Positions 8,559 through 17,516 of a stretch of DNA of 64,000 nt are shown piece after piece. This DNA is from Pseudooceanicola sediminis (lineage in GTDB: Bacteria; Pseudomonadota; Alphaproteobacteria; Rhodobacterales; Rhodobacteraceae). The notes under the pieces are model-generated. The model made no database searches and had not been told where the DNA came from. It was given only the letters and a program-made list of their open reading frames with translations. Position 1 is the first letter of the stretch; the number at the start of each line of letters is the position of its first letter. Made by a program: the position numbers and the translations under genes. The stretch is from positions 1 to 64,000 of the forward strand of contig NZ_QWJJ01000018.1 in the NCBI RefSeq assembly GCF_003575965.1, in the 5' to 3' direction.

Positions 8559-8668
8559 TCGCACCACCCGGAAAGTAAGATTTGGACACCCGGAACGTAG
8601 CGCCAGCCCCCCCAACCTGTAAGGCCAGCCATCCCGATTGGTAAGCAAAACCGTCCCGTAAAGTAAGG
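8559..8668 (+). repeat. Origin iterons: five 22-bp direct repeats
   Basis: The core GTAAG (GTAGC in unit 2) begins at 8575, 8597, 8619, 8641 and 8663, exactly 22 bp apart each time. Four units have a CCC stretch and two to four variable bases before the core; unit 3 is C-rich. An array of this length next to a Rep gene is the hallmark of an iteron-controlled oriV. Confidence 0.85.
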
Positions 8669-8995
8669 CATCAGCGAGAAAAACCCTTGGATCGCAGGCC
8701 CACAGGCATCGTGAACAGATGAATCCTAGAATCCAGAATAGAGCTGGTTTTTTTGATTTGAGATTTTAGAGTTTGCCCGACCGCAGGCGGAAAAGCCCTC
8801 AATTGCAACGTTTCGGGTGCTGGCAAGGTCCCGGACCCTTCCGAAGTCCAAACCCTGAGCCGTAAAAGCCAGTCTTCCGGTTTTCAGCACGTCGGCGCCG
8901 AAAGTACCGTTTTTTCCAGAATTCGCCCAAAAATTCGCACTTGAGCCGAACCGGTACAAAAGGCATGATCCGCCCAAAACCCCCATGAGGCACAG

Positions 8996-10198
8996 ATGAC
9001 GGACGCGCAAACCTACCCGGTGACACTGGACGAAATCGATGCTTTGGCAGAGCGGGCCGATACCGTCATCAAACGACTGAGAGAACGTGTCTTCGCCCCC
9101 GGCACCCAAAAAGCACTGGATCTGAGGTTCAATGTTCGCACAGCGTCGGAGATGGTCGGGCGCACCGAAAAGGCCATTCGAGACGCAGAAGCGGACGGTA
9201 GGTTGCCCACACCAGACAAGGACGAAACCACCGGCCGGCGCAAGGGCTATGCGCTGGATGAGGTCAATCGAATGCGCGAAGTCTTCGGTACCTTGCCGCG
9301 ACGACGTGATGGTGACCCTGCGACTGTTCTTGCCGTTCAGAACTTCAAGGGTGGTGTTGGTAAATCGACAGTCGTCGTCCATCTGGCCCAGTACCTCGCA
9401 CTCAAGGGCTATCGTGTCTGCGTCATCGACTGTGACAGCCAGGGTTCGACCACGTCGATCTTCGGCCTCAACCCCGACGTCGATGTGGACGAGGAGGAGG
9501 ACACGCTCTATCCCTTCTTCCGCCACGGCGGCCCGCCCAGCTTGCACTATGCGCTGCGCGCCACCTACTGGCCGAACGTTGCGCTGATCCCTGCGAACCT
9601 CGGTCTTTATGACGCGGAATATGAGTTCGCCGCCCGGATGCTGCGCGAACAGAGCTTTGTGCTGGATCGCCTCCGACAGGGGATCGACACGATTTCAGAC
9701 CAGTTCGATGTCATTATCCTGGATCCGCCACCCGCCCTTGGCATGATCTCGCTATCTGTCCTGCGGGCGGCCAACGCGCTGATCATTCCGGCGCCGCCAA
9801 ACAATATCGATTTCGGATCGACTGCGCACTTTCTCAAGATGATGGGCGCGACCCTGAACGAGCTTTCCGAACACGGAGGCCCGCGGGGCTATAATTTCGT
9901 GAAGATACTCGCGACGAAAATGAATGATCAGAAAAGCGCCCATGTCGCCATAAAGCGCGTGATGGAGGCGGTTTTTCCCCACGATCTCATGCAGTCTGTT
10001 CTGAAAGACAGTGCCGAAATCGACAATGCCACCGCCAATCTGATGAGCGTTTACGAAATCACCGGCCCGGCAACGCGGACGGACACGCACAAGCGCTGTC
10101 GCGTCTACCTGGATGCCGTCGGTCGCGAAGTTGAAACCCTGATCCGCAAGACATGGCCCAGCCATCACGCGGCACTCAGGAAGGAGGGTGTACTATGA
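8996..10198 (+). CDS. parA: Plasmid partition ATPase ParA (type Ia, RepABC-like)
   Basis: This 400-residue protein has an N-terminal helix-turn-helix region (about residues 46-75, TASEMVGRTEKAIRDAEADG) followed by a deviant Walker A box, KGGVGKST at residues 118-125. Walker B is seen as VIILDPPPALG. The long N-terminus marks the type Ia class that also represses its own promoter. ParA would move plasmid copies over the nucleoid together with ParB. Its stop overlaps the parB start (ATGA at 10195-10198). It is divergent from rep. Confidence 0.92.
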   Translation: MTDAQTYPVTLDEIDALAERADTVIKRLRERVFAPGTQKALDLRFNVRTASEMVGRTEKAIRDAEADGRLPTPDKDETTGRRKGYALDEVNRMREVFGTLPRRRDGDPATVLAVQNFKGGVGKSTVVVHLAQYLALKGYRVCVIDCDSQGSTTSIFGLNPDVDVDEEEDTLYPFFRHGGPPSLHYALRATYWPNVALIPANLGLYDAEYEFAARMLREQSFVLDRLRQGIDTISDQFDVIILDPPPALGMISLSVLRAANALIIPAPPNNIDFGSTAHFLKMMGATLNELSEHGGPRGYNFVKILATKMNDQKSAHVAIKRVMEAVFPHDLMQSVLKDSAEIDNATANLMSVYEITGPATRTDTHKRCRVYLDAVGREVETLIRKTWPSHHAALRKEGVL

Positions 10199-11184
10199 GC
10201 AAACGTCACGATGCGGTTTTCGACGACGTGCTTGCAGGCCTGGGAGAGACGGACAAACCCGGTCGGGACAGGTCGGGGACCCGGTTCCTGAAACGGTCGA
10301 CCACCATGGCCGAGCAGGTTGCAGGTGAACGACAGGAAAAGGTTCTGCGTCTGGTCGATCCTGACAGCTGCGTCATGTGGGCGGGGCACAACAGGGCCTA
10401 TGATTTGCTGACACCGCAGAATTGTCGTGATCTGATCGACGGCATCCTGTCGCAGGGCAAGCAGGAATTCCCGGCGATCGTGCGCAGGCTGCGGCCCGCA
10501 CAGGACGGGCAGGGGCCCGAGTTCGAGGTGATCTGTGGTGCCCGGCGCCACTTTGCCGTCAGCTGGCTGCGGGCCAACAACTATCCGCAGTTCCGCTACC
10601 TGGTCGAAGAGCGGGTGATGACCGACGAAGAGGCTTTTCGTCTGGCAGACATCGAAAACCGCGACCGCGAGGATATCTCGGATCTGGAACGGGCGCGGGA
10701 TTATGCAAAGGCGGTCGAGGCGTATTATCAGGGCAAGCAGAACCTGATGGCGGAACGGCTTCAGGTGTCCGCAGGATGGCTGTCGCGATATCTGCAACTT
10801 GCCAAGCTGGATGACCGGATCGTTTCGGCCTTTGCGTCGTTGCGCGACGTCAAGGAACTCCACGCCAGGCAGCTCAAGCCGTTGATGGCGAGCGAGCAGG
10901 GCAGGGCGGCGATCCTGCAAGAAGCCGACCGGATCTGTGCTGAACAGAAACTGGCCGAGGTGCCGGTGGCGAAGGTGCTCAGTCGCCTCAAATCCGCGGC
11001 CACCCCACCAAAACAGCGCAACGTGGCCGACAAGGTCTATCGCCAGAACGAAGGCCAGGCCGCCGTTCAGATGCGCAGCAGGGGCAACCGTATTCAGCTG
11101 GAGTTCGACAAGGGGCTGGATGACGATGCCTTGCGCCGTGCGCTGGAACAGTTCATCGCGGACCGCAAGACGGGAAAATCCTGA
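10195..11184 (+). CDS. parB: Plasmid partition protein ParB
   Basis: The start is the ATG at 10195, which overlaps the parA stop and follows the strong site AAGGAGGG; an upstream in-frame start lies inside parA. The 329-residue product has a ParB N-terminal domain with GARRHFA (near residue 109; the family usually has GxRRxxA) and IENRDREDISDLERA, then a helix-turn-helix (MAERLQVSAGWLSRYLQLAK). It would bind centromere sites. The palindrome at 11185-11201 begins directly after its stop, and a second copy lies beyond rep. Confidence 0.9.
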   Translation: MSKRHDAVFDDVLAGLGETDKPGRDRSGTRFLKRSTTMAEQVAGERQEKVLRLVDPDSCVMWAGHNRAYDLLTPQNCRDLIDGILSQGKQEFPAIVRRLRPAQDGQGPEFEVICGARRHFAVSWLRANNYPQFRYLVEERVMTDEEAFRLADIENRDREDISDLERARDYAKAVEAYYQGKQNLMAERLQVSAGWLSRYLQLAKLDDRIVSAFASLRDVKELHARQLKPLMASEQGRAAILQEADRICAEQKLAEVPVAKVLSRLKSAATPPKQRNVADKVYRQNEGQAAVQMRSRGNRIQLEFDKGLDDDALRRALEQFIADRKTGKS

Positions 11185-11201
11185 TTGCCAACTGGCAATA
11201 A
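11185..11201. repeat. Palindromic candidate centromere site (parS-like), right copy
   Basis: This is an exact 17-bp match to 7298-7314, directly after the parB stop codon at 11182-11184. See the left copy for the reasoning. Confidence 0.6.
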
Positions 11202-11354
11202 TCGGTAAAATACATTGAAATCAATCGGATATGAAGTCTCACACCCGCAGGGTTCAGGGGTTGACCTGCATCCCGGTACGGACAGGGTGGCACTAATCCG
11301 TGCAGGGCAGATGATCGTCCGCGATCAGCCTGTAAAACATATCCAACAGGAGCA

Positions 11355-12323
11355 ATGATGGCCGCAAAGGGCACTCCGACCAGCCGGCATCCGACGATCA
11401 GCCACCGCGACTGGCAACCCGAATTGCGGACCCTGCGTTACTTCGTCTGCGTCGCCGAGGAAAAGAACATGACCCGCGCCGCGGAACGGCTGCGGATCGC
11501 GCAACCTGCGCTCAGCCGTCAGATCACCAGGCTTGAACAGGATCTCGGGGTGGCCGTGTTCATCCGCACTCCGCGCGGGGTCGAACTGACGGAACCGGGC
11601 GAGGTGCTGTTGCGACGTGCCTATGGTATTCTGGCGCAGATCAGCCAGGCGCATCACGACGTCACGGCCCATGCCGATGCGCCACGTGGCGTGGTGGTGG
11701 TGGGGATGCCGCCCACGCCCGGCGAATTCATCGTTCCACCGCTTTATGAACATATCAAATCGCACTATCCCGAGATCGAGTTGCGTTTTGTCGAGGGGTT
11801 CTCGGGCGATCTTGAACGCAAGCTGGTGAGTGGAGAGATTGGTCTTGCCGTGATGCACGACGCCCCAAGCCGGCGTGACCTGATCATCACCAACCTGCTG
11901 GTCGAACATCTGTATGTCATCGGCCCGCCGGGCTCGCTGTCCCAGCCCAGTTATACGCTGGCAGAGGCGGTCGCGCTGCCGCTGATCATGCCCAGTCGCC
12001 CGAACTTCTTGCGTATCCTGGTGGACAAGCACGCCGACGCCATCCAGCACCCGCTGAACGTGGTGCAGAGGGTCGACGGTGTCTGGCATCTGAAGGCGCT
12101 TGTGCGCCATGGCTACGGTTTCACGATCCTGACCTACGGTGGCGTCCTGTCAGAAGTGCAGAACGGCACGTTGGAGGCGGCAACCATCACCGATCCCCAG
12201 ATCGACTGGACGCTTTGCATCGCCACGAAGGCCGACCAGCACCACAAGATGGCGATCCAGCTTGTCGGGGAGTCGGTCAAGACCATCCTCGGTGATCTTG
12301 TCAGGCGGGGCATCTGGCGCTGA
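11355..12323 (+). CDS. LysR-family transcriptional regulator
   Basis: This 322-residue protein has the LysR winged helix at about residues 25-85, with MTRAAERLRIAQPALSRQI as the recognition region, followed by a periplasmic-binding-protein-like effector domain. Two ATGs occur in tandem (11355 and 11358) after AGGAG at 11348-11352, so the start is uncertain by one codon. The gene lies 161 bp upstream of dctP on the same strand. It may control the TRAP-GST-CMD-hydrolase-SDR operon, although it is co-directional rather than divergent. The effector is unknown. Confidence 0.88.
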   Translation: MMAAKGTPTSRHPTISHRDWQPELRTLRYFVCVAEEKNMTRAAERLRIAQPALSRQITRLEQDLGVAVFIRTPRGVELTEPGEVLLRRAYGILAQISQAHHDVTAHADAPRGVVVVGMPPTPGEFIVPPLYEHIKSHYPEIELRFVEGFSGDLERKLVSGEIGLAVMHDAPSRRDLIITNLLVEHLYVIGPPGSLSQPSYTLAEAVALPLIMPSRPNFLRILVDKHADAIQHPLNVVQRVDGVWHLKALVRHGYGFTILTYGGVLSEVQNGTLEAATITDPQIDWTLCIATKADQHHKMAIQLVGESVKTILGDLVRRGIWR

Positions 12324-12484
12324 CCTTTGCCACCTTGCCGGCGTTTGCCAAGGCATTCCTGAAAGGTATGGCGGGCATATCCATATGGTATTTGAAACAT
12401 GTCGGTGCGGAAGGCAGGCTGCCCCAACGAGGAAGAGAATTGTGGCGCCGAGCAGATGGCCGCCATATTTTAGGGAGGAAAGAC

Positions 12485-13504
12485 ATGACTATTCTATCCA
12501 AGCTCCGGGTTGCGACCCTGGGGGTCGCCTTCGCGACGTTCGGCGCGGGCATGAGCCAGGCAGACGTGTACAAATGGATCACGTTCAAGCCGCAGGGCGC
12601 GGGCGATGCCCAGGCCCTCACGACTCAGTGGCTGGTCGATGAGTTCGCCAAGCGGACCGAGGGCAAGCACTCCATTCAGGTCTTCTGGGGCGGGTCGGTC
12701 GCCGGAACCAAGGAAATTCCCGATGTGCTCGGCGCTGGTGCGGGCGATTTCGGTGACATCGTGACGCCATATTTCCCTGATCAGATGCCGCTGAACAACG
12801 CCGTCGGCTTTTTCATCCCGCAGCCCAAGAACTCGCTCGAAGTGGGCGAATTCATGGAAAACCTGCACGAGACCTATCCGCAATTCGACGAAGAACTGGC
12901 GAGCCAGAACCTCTATGCCTTCGGGTTCCGTCCGCTGGAAGCCTATGGCCTGCTGTGCACCAAACCGGTCAAGAACATGGCCGACATGAAGGGCTTGCGG
13001 GTGCGGTCCTACGGGTTTGCCTATCCTGCGCTGATCGAGGCCATGGGCGCGACCCCGGTGTCGATCGCCACGTCCGAAACCTACGAGGCGCTGGAACGTT
13101 CGATCGTGGATTGCACGCCCATTGGCCCGGCCCTGGCGCGTGGCTGGAAATACGACGAGGTTGCCAAGTACTACATGGAAATGCCCCTTGGCGCGTCCTT
13201 CGGGCACCTGTTGGCAATGAACCTGGACAGCTACAAATCCATGGATCCCGAAACCCAGGCGATCGTGGATCAGCTGGGCCATGACTACCTGGTCGAATAT
13301 ACGCGCGTGCTGGACGAGGACGACGCCCGTGTGCGTGAGCTTTGGAAGGGCGAACTGGGGGTGACCGTCATGGACTTCCCGACAGAAGAGCTGACGGCGC
13401 TGGTCAATGATCCTGGCGTGCAGGCAGTGCGCGCCGAATGGATCGAAAAGGCCGACAAGCTGGGCGTTCCCGCTGAAAAGATCGCGGCTGAACTTCAGTT
13501 CTGA
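12485..13504 (+). CDS. dctP: TRAP transporter substrate-binding protein (DctP)
   Basis: The ATG at 12485 is chosen because TAGGGAGGAAAGAC sits directly before it and a signal peptide begins there (MTILSKLRVATLGV to GMSQA, cleavage near residue 26). The product has 339 residues. The ligand-binding Arg is present in MKGLRVRSYGF, followed by GATPVSIATSETYEALERS. Three features stand out in the family context: an acidic C-terminal helix, one Cys in LLCTKPV and one in VDCTPIG, the latter pair possibly forming a disulfide. It starts an operon with dctQ, dctM, GST, a CMD-like gene, a LigI-like hydrolase gene and an SDR gene. Confidence 0.9.
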   Translation: MTILSKLRVATLGVAFATFGAGMSQADVYKWITFKPQGAGDAQALTTQWLVDEFAKRTEGKHSIQVFWGGSVAGTKEIPDVLGAGAGDFGDIVTPYFPDQMPLNNAVGFFIPQPKNSLEVGEFMENLHETYPQFDEELASQNLYAFGFRPLEAYGLLCTKPVKNMADMKGLRVRSYGFAYPALIEAMGATPVSIATSETYEALERSIVDCTPIGPALARGWKYDEVAKYYMEMPLGASFGHLLAMNLDSYKSMDPETQAIVDQLGHDYLVEYTRVLDEDDARVRELWKGELGVTVMDFPTEELTALVNDPGVQAVRAEWIEKADKLGVPAEKIAAELQF

Positions 13505-13513
13505 TCGCATTTC

Positions 13514-13538
13514 GCGGGCGTCGCGTTTCGACGCCCGC
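13514..13538 (+). promoter_or_regulatory. Intercistronic hairpin between dctP and dctQ (second TRAP operon)
   Basis: Arms GCGGGCGTCG and CGACGCCCGC are perfectly complementary with a 5-nt loop and are followed by TTTCCC. The short T-run makes partial termination plausible. Confidence 0.65.
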
Positions 13539-13573
13539 TTTCCCTCCCGCATCGTTTCCGTAAGGAGCTGACT

Positions 13574-14098
13574 ATGGAATCGCTGGAACAGATACGCCGT
13601 GGCTACGGCGTGTTTCTAAGGTTTTGCGGCCTGATCGCCGGTGTGCTGACGTTTGTCGTGATGTGCCTGGTGGTGGCGAACGCGCTGTTGCGGTTCCTTG
13701 TGAACGCGCCGATCGCAGGCACGCTTGAGCTGACTGAAAGCGCGCTGCCGCTGATCATTTTCCTTTCTCTGGCCCTGACCCAATGGCAGGGCGGCCACAT
13801 CAAGGTGGTCCTGCTGACGCAGCACCTGCCGGCGGGGGGGCAACGCGCCTTCAAGGCGTTGGCGATGCTGCTCGGGGCGCTGCTTTTTGCCTGGGCGGCC
13901 TATGCCGGGTTCCTGATGGCGCTGAAATCCTGGTCCTACGGAGAGCTTGAGCGCGGTGCGATCCGCTTTCCGATCTGGCCGATCAAGTTTGCCGTGTTTT
14001 TCGGTCTTTCCATGCTGTCCCTGCAATTCCTGATCGACGCGCTGCTGGTGGCGGCTGGCGGCCGACTGCCCGACTCCGAAGTGGAACAAACGCAATGA
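13574..14098 (+). CDS. dctQ: TRAP transporter small permease subunit (DctQ)
   Basis: This 174-residue protein has four predicted membrane helices and the small-permease core (RFLVNAPIAGTLELTE, then LTQWQGGHIKVVLLT). AAGGAG lies just before the start. The stop overlaps the dctM start by 4 bp, so the two membrane subunits are translationally coupled. It acts with the DctP at 12485, whose ligand is unknown but probably a carboxylate. Confidence 0.9.
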   Translation: MESLEQIRRGYGVFLRFCGLIAGVLTFVVMCLVVANALLRFLVNAPIAGTLELTESALPLIIFLSLALTQWQGGHIKVVLLTQHLPAGGQRAFKALAMLLGALLFAWAAYAGFLMALKSWSYGELERGAIRFPIWPIKFAVFFGLSMLSLQFLIDALLVAAGGRLPDSEVEQTQ

Positions 14099-15405
14099 GC
14101 TCTCTCGCAATCGGCCTGATCGGCGTCTGCTGCCTGTTCGCGGCCATCCTGTCCGGCGTCAACGTGATGGTGGCCCTGGGGGCCGTCGGCGGCCTGGGCC
14201 TTGCCGCGATCCTGGGCTTTGGCGCGGCGACTGCCATGCTGGGCACGGTGTTCTTCGACACAACCCATTCCTTTCACTTCTCGGTCATCCCGCTTTTCCT
14301 GCTGATGGGCTTTTTCGCAATGCGGGCCGGTCTGGGAGAGGACATGTTCGAGGCGACCAGCCGCTGGTTGGGCAACCTGCGGGGCGGGCTGGCGATTTCC
14401 ACCACGCTTGGTGCGGCGGCCTTTGGCGCGGCGTCGGGCTCGTCCGTAGGGACCGCGACGGTGTTCACCAAGCTGGCGCTGCCGGAAATGCTGAACCGGG
14501 GCTATGACAAGAGCCTGTCCGCCGCGTCCATCGCCATCGCCGGGACCCTGGCGGTAATGATCCCGCCGTCGTCGCTTGTCGTGGTCTATGGCATCCTGAC
14601 CAACTCCTCCATCGGGGCGCTGCTGATCGCAGGGTTCATTCCGGGGATGGTGTTTGCACTGCTGCTCTGCATTGCCATCTGGCTGACGGTGCTGCGCAAC
14701 CCGGCGCTCGCGCCGCACGTCCGGCAAAGCTTCACGTTGCGCGAAAAACTTGCGTCGCTGAAACTGGCCGGACCGCTGGTGTTGGTGATCGGGGTGATTG
14801 TCTCGGGTCTGTATTTGGGCGTCTTCACCCCGACCGAGGCGGGCGGCATCGGCGCGGCCTTCACCTTTGTGCTGGCTCTGATCCGTCAGCGCGGCCTGAA
14901 GGGGATCGAACTAAAGCGCACGCTGATCGAGACGATCGAAACCTCTGCGATGATCTTCGCCATCCTGATCTGCGCCCTGGTGTTTTCCAAGTTCCTGGCA
15001 ATTTCAGGCCTCGCAAACACCGTCGGCAGCTTTCTGACCGGCCTGGATGTGAACCGGTGGGTCGTCGTCGCGCTGGTGTCGCTGATCTATCTGGCGCTTG
15101 GCATGTTGATGGATGCCCCTGGATTGCTGGCGATCACGCTGCCGATCACTCATCCGGTGATGATGTCGCTGGGATTCGACCCGGTCTGGTTCGGCGTCTA
15201 TGTCGTGCTGCTGGTCGAGATCGGCGCGGTAACGCCGCCTGTGGGGATAAACTGCTTCGTCGTGCAGGCAGCGTCGGAAGGCCGCGTCAAGCTGGAGGAA
15301 GTGTTCCGCGGGCTGGTGCCTTTCGTGCTGGCAGGGTTTCTGATGCTGTTCCTGCTATGCCTGTTCCCGCAGCTTGCCCTGTTCCTGCCGGAGACGATGA
15401 AATGA
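14095..15405 (+). CDS. dctM: TRAP transporter large permease subunit (DctM)
   Basis: This 436-residue multi-span protein shows the DctM marks: SVIPLFLLMGFFAMRAGLG, ASGSSVGTATVFTKLALPEM, MIPPSSLVVVYGI and TPPVGINCFVVQAA. It is coupled to dctQ upstream (ATGA) and to the GST gene downstream (ATGA). The chain of overlaps implies one transcript for uptake and first catabolic steps. Confidence 0.92.
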   Translation: MSSLAIGLIGVCCLFAAILSGVNVMVALGAVGGLGLAAILGFGAATAMLGTVFFDTTHSFHFSVIPLFLLMGFFAMRAGLGEDMFEATSRWLGNLRGGLAISTTLGAAAFGAASGSSVGTATVFTKLALPEMLNRGYDKSLSAASIAIAGTLAVMIPPSSLVVVYGILTNSSIGALLIAGFIPGMVFALLLCIAIWLTVLRNPALAPHVRQSFTLREKLASLKLAGPLVLVIGVIVSGLYLGVFTPTEAGGIGAAFTFVLALIRQRGLKGIELKRTLIETIETSAMIFAILICALVFSKFLAISGLANTVGSFLTGLDVNRWVVVALVSLIYLALGMLMDAPGLLAITLPITHPVMMSLGFDPVWFGVYVVLLVEIGAVTPPVGINCFVVQAASEGRVKLEEVFRGLVPFVLAGFLMLFLLCLFPQLALFLPETMK

Positions 15406-16058
15406 GCGTTTCCGCTCACCAGTCCCTTGGCTGGCCGGACGCTGCCGACGCGCCGCTTGAACTGCGCTCGACCAAGACGTCGCCCTATGGGCGCAAGGCG
15501 CGAATTGCGGCCCTCGTGCTGGGCTTGGCTGACGGGATCGCGGAGCGGCCCGCCGATACCCGCGATCCTGGCGACGACCTGCGTCAGCAGAACCCGCTGG
15601 GAAAGATGCCCTGTCTGATCGTCGAAGGGCAGGCGTTGTACGACAGCCGCGTGATCCTGGAATACCTCGATGCGGTTGCCGGGGGCGGGCGGTTGTTTCC
15701 GCGCGATGGCCTGGCCCGGTTTCGCTGTCTGACGCGCGCCTGTCTGGCCGACGGCATCACCGACGCGGCCCTGCTTGTCGCATACGAGGGGCGGTTTCGC
15801 AGGGCAGACCAGATGTCGGATATCTGGCTGACGCATCAGCGCGGCAAGATCGAACGCGGGCTGAGCGCCCTTGCCGCCGATCTGCCCGACCCCCGCGTGA
15901 CCGACGCCGCCGCCATCGCGCTGGCCTGCGCGCTTGGCTACCTCGACTGGCGTCAGCCCGTGCAAGACTGGCGCGGCCGGTATCCGACCATCGCGGCCTG
16001 GCTGGCGGCCTTCGCTGCCGCAGAACCCGCCTTTGACATGACGAAAGCTCCGACATGA
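15402..16058 (+). CDS. Glutathione S-transferase family protein
   Basis: The start is the ATG at 15402, overlapping the dctM stop; a longer open frame upstream lies inside dctM. The 218-residue product has the thioredoxin-like N-domain (STKTSPYGRKARI, NPLGKMPCLI and LYDSRVILEYLD) and a helical C-domain. The Ser of TSPYGRK is a candidate catalytic residue. In bacterial aromatic catabolism such GSTs cleave ether bonds, isomerise ring-fission products or remove halides. Its place beside a LigI-like hydrolase is reminiscent of lignin-type pathways. The actual substrate is not known. Confidence 0.82.
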   Translation: MSVSAHQSLGWPDAADAPLELRSTKTSPYGRKARIAALVLGLADGIAERPADTRDPGDDLRQQNPLGKMPCLIVEGQALYDSRVILEYLDAVAGGGRLFPRDGLARFRCLTRACLADGITDAALLVAYEGRFRRADQMSDIWLTHQRGKIERGLSALAADLPDPRVTDAAAIALACALGYLDWRQPVQDWRGRYPTIAAWLAAFAAAEPAFDMTKAPT

Positions 16059-16636
16059 CCGAACAGTCCCCCTGGCCCGTGCAACGCCTCGCACCGCCGG
16101 ATCCCGAAACCTATTCGCCGCGCCAACGCGAGATCCATGAAGCGATTGCCAGCGGTCCGCGCGGCGGTGTTCGCGGTCCGTTGGCGGTCTGGCTGCACCG
16201 GCCCGAACTGGCGGCCGCCGCGCAGGCGCTCGGACAATACTGCCGCTATGACAGCACGTTGGAACCGCGCCTGTCCGAACTTGCCATCCTGACCATCGCG
16301 CGGATCTGGGGCGCGGAATTCGAATGGTTCGCGCACAAGGGGCACGGTCTTAGGGCCGGCCTGTCCGATACGGTGGTCGAGGCGATCCGGCGCGGAGACA
16401 CCCCCGTTTTCGATCGGGAGGACGAAGAGGTTGTCCATGCCTTTGCCCGCGCGGCCCATGTCGACCGCCAGGTGCCGGACGCCCTGTATGCCCGTGCCAT
16501 TGATGTGCTGGGCGAACAGCGCGTCGTCGATCTGGTCGGTGTGCTGGGATATTATTCGCTGATCTCCCTGACGCTGAACATCTTTCGAATTTCGCCCCCC
16601 GACACCGCCCCGAAGGAGCTTGGCCCGGATGAATGA
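16055..16636 (+). CDS. Carboxymuconolactone decarboxylase family (AhpD-like fold) protein
   Basis: This 193-residue protein matches the CMD family in the segment LSELAILTIARIWGAEFEW followed by FAHKGHGLRAGL. The CxxC of peroxidase-type AhpD members is absent, so a decarboxylase or hydrolase-like role is more likely than a redox one. The start overlaps the GST stop (ATGA). The downstream LigI-like gene starts within its last codons. A function on a lactone made from an aromatic ring is an inference from the neighbours. Confidence 0.75.
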   Translation: MTEQSPWPVQRLAPPDPETYSPRQREIHEAIASGPRGGVRGPLAVWLHRPELAAAAQALGQYCRYDSTLEPRLSELAILTIARIWGAEFEWFAHKGHGLRAGLSDTVVEAIRRGDTPVFDREDEEVVHAFARAAHVDRQVPDALYARAIDVLGEQRVVDLVGVLGYYSLISLTLNIFRISPPDTAPKELGPDE

Positions 16637-17516
16637 CGCCCCCATCACCTGGAATCCCGACATCCACAAGACCACCGTGGCCTTGCCTGCGGGTGCCACC
16701 GATTGCCATTGTCATGTGTTCGGCCCCGTGGCGCGGTTTCCCTACGCTGCCAGTTCCGGGTTCAAACCCGGCGACGCGCCAAAGGAACAGCTGTTCGCGC
16801 TGCATGACATGATGGGCATCGAACGGTGCGTGATCGTTCAGTCGGGCTGCCACGGCTTTGACAACAGCGCGACGGCAGATGCGATCGCGGCCCGGCCCGG
16901 GCGCTATCTCGGTGTGGCCCTTGCCCCGGCCGATATCAGCGCCGAGGACATCGCGCGTCTGGATGCGCAGGGCTTTCGGGGCATCCGCTTCAACTACATG
17001 TCCCACCTCGCACCCGGCGCCAGCGCCGATCAGCTCAGGGCGCTGGCGCCAAGGCTGGCCGAGGCCGGCTGGCACTTGCAGGTCCACATGGAAGACACGC
17101 TGATCGAGGAGCTGGCCCCGGTGCTGGCCGCTTTGCCCATCCCGGTGGTGATCGATCACATGGGCCGCGTCGATGCCTCGCAGGGGTTGGATCAGGCCCC
17201 CTTCACGGCGCTGATGCGCCTGATGGAGGCAGAGCACCTGTGGTGCAAGGTATCGGGCAGCGAACGGGCCTCTCGGCAAGAACCGCCCTACGGCGATGCG
17301 GTGCCCTTTGCGCGCACCTTGGTCGGGGCATTCCCCGACCGCGTTCTGTGGGGCACCGACTGGCCGCATCCGAATTTTCGCGCAGCGCCGCCCGATGACG
17401 GTGACCTGTTCGACCTGATTCCGCAGATTGCCCCGACCCCGGCGCTGATGCAGGCGCTGCTGGTCGACAACCCGGCACGCCTCTACGGCTTTGCAACCGG
17501 CGAGGGTCAGCAATGA
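16629..17516 (+). CDS. LigI-like amidohydrolase (2-pyrone-4,6-dicarboxylate hydrolase family)
   Basis: The ATG at 16629 is preferred over the TTG at 16620 because AAGGAG (16613-16618) sits 10 bp before it. The 295-residue product carries the family HxH (TDCHCHVFGP), IRFNYMSHLAPG, VVIDHMGRVDAS and the essential Asp in WGTDWPHPNF. LigI opens the pyrone ring of 2-pyrone-4,6-dicarboxylate in syringate and protocatechuate 4,5-cleavage. A closer relative lies at 38656. No LigJ or LigK gene is nearby, so the substrate may be another pyrone or lactone. It overlaps both neighbours. Confidence 0.78.
   Translation: MNDAPITWNPDIHKTTVALPAGATDCHCHVFGPVARFPYAASSGFKPGDAPKEQLFALHDMMGIERCVIVQSGCHGFDNSATADAIAARPGRYLGVALAPADISAEDIARLDAQGFRGIRFNYMSHLAPGASADQLRALAPRLAEAGWHLQVHMEDTLIEELAPVLAALPIPVVIDHMGRVDASQGLDQAPFTALMRLMEAEHLWCKVSGSERASRQEPPYGDAVPFARTLVGAFPDRVLWGTDWPHPNFRAAPPDDGDLFDLIPQIAPTPALMQALLVDNPARLYGFATGEGQQ

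Larger units (their letters stand above)
8380..8995. other. Origin region between rep and parA
   Basis: This 616-bp divergent region has no supported gene. It holds the rep leader, the iteron array and, at 8730-8990, the parA leader with an AT-rich stretch near 8740-8775 that could be the melting region of the origin. Confidence 0.65.

Noticed and set aside
12377..12392. CATATCCATATGGTAT upstream of dctP as a LysR box
   Set aside because: Only the 8-bp core CCATATGG is palindromic and the outer bases do not pair, so it is not better than chance.
15057..16058. A 333-codon frame that would extend the GST upstream
   Set aside because: The first part is inside dctM in another frame. The GST fold begins at the ATG at 15402, which overlaps the dctM stop.
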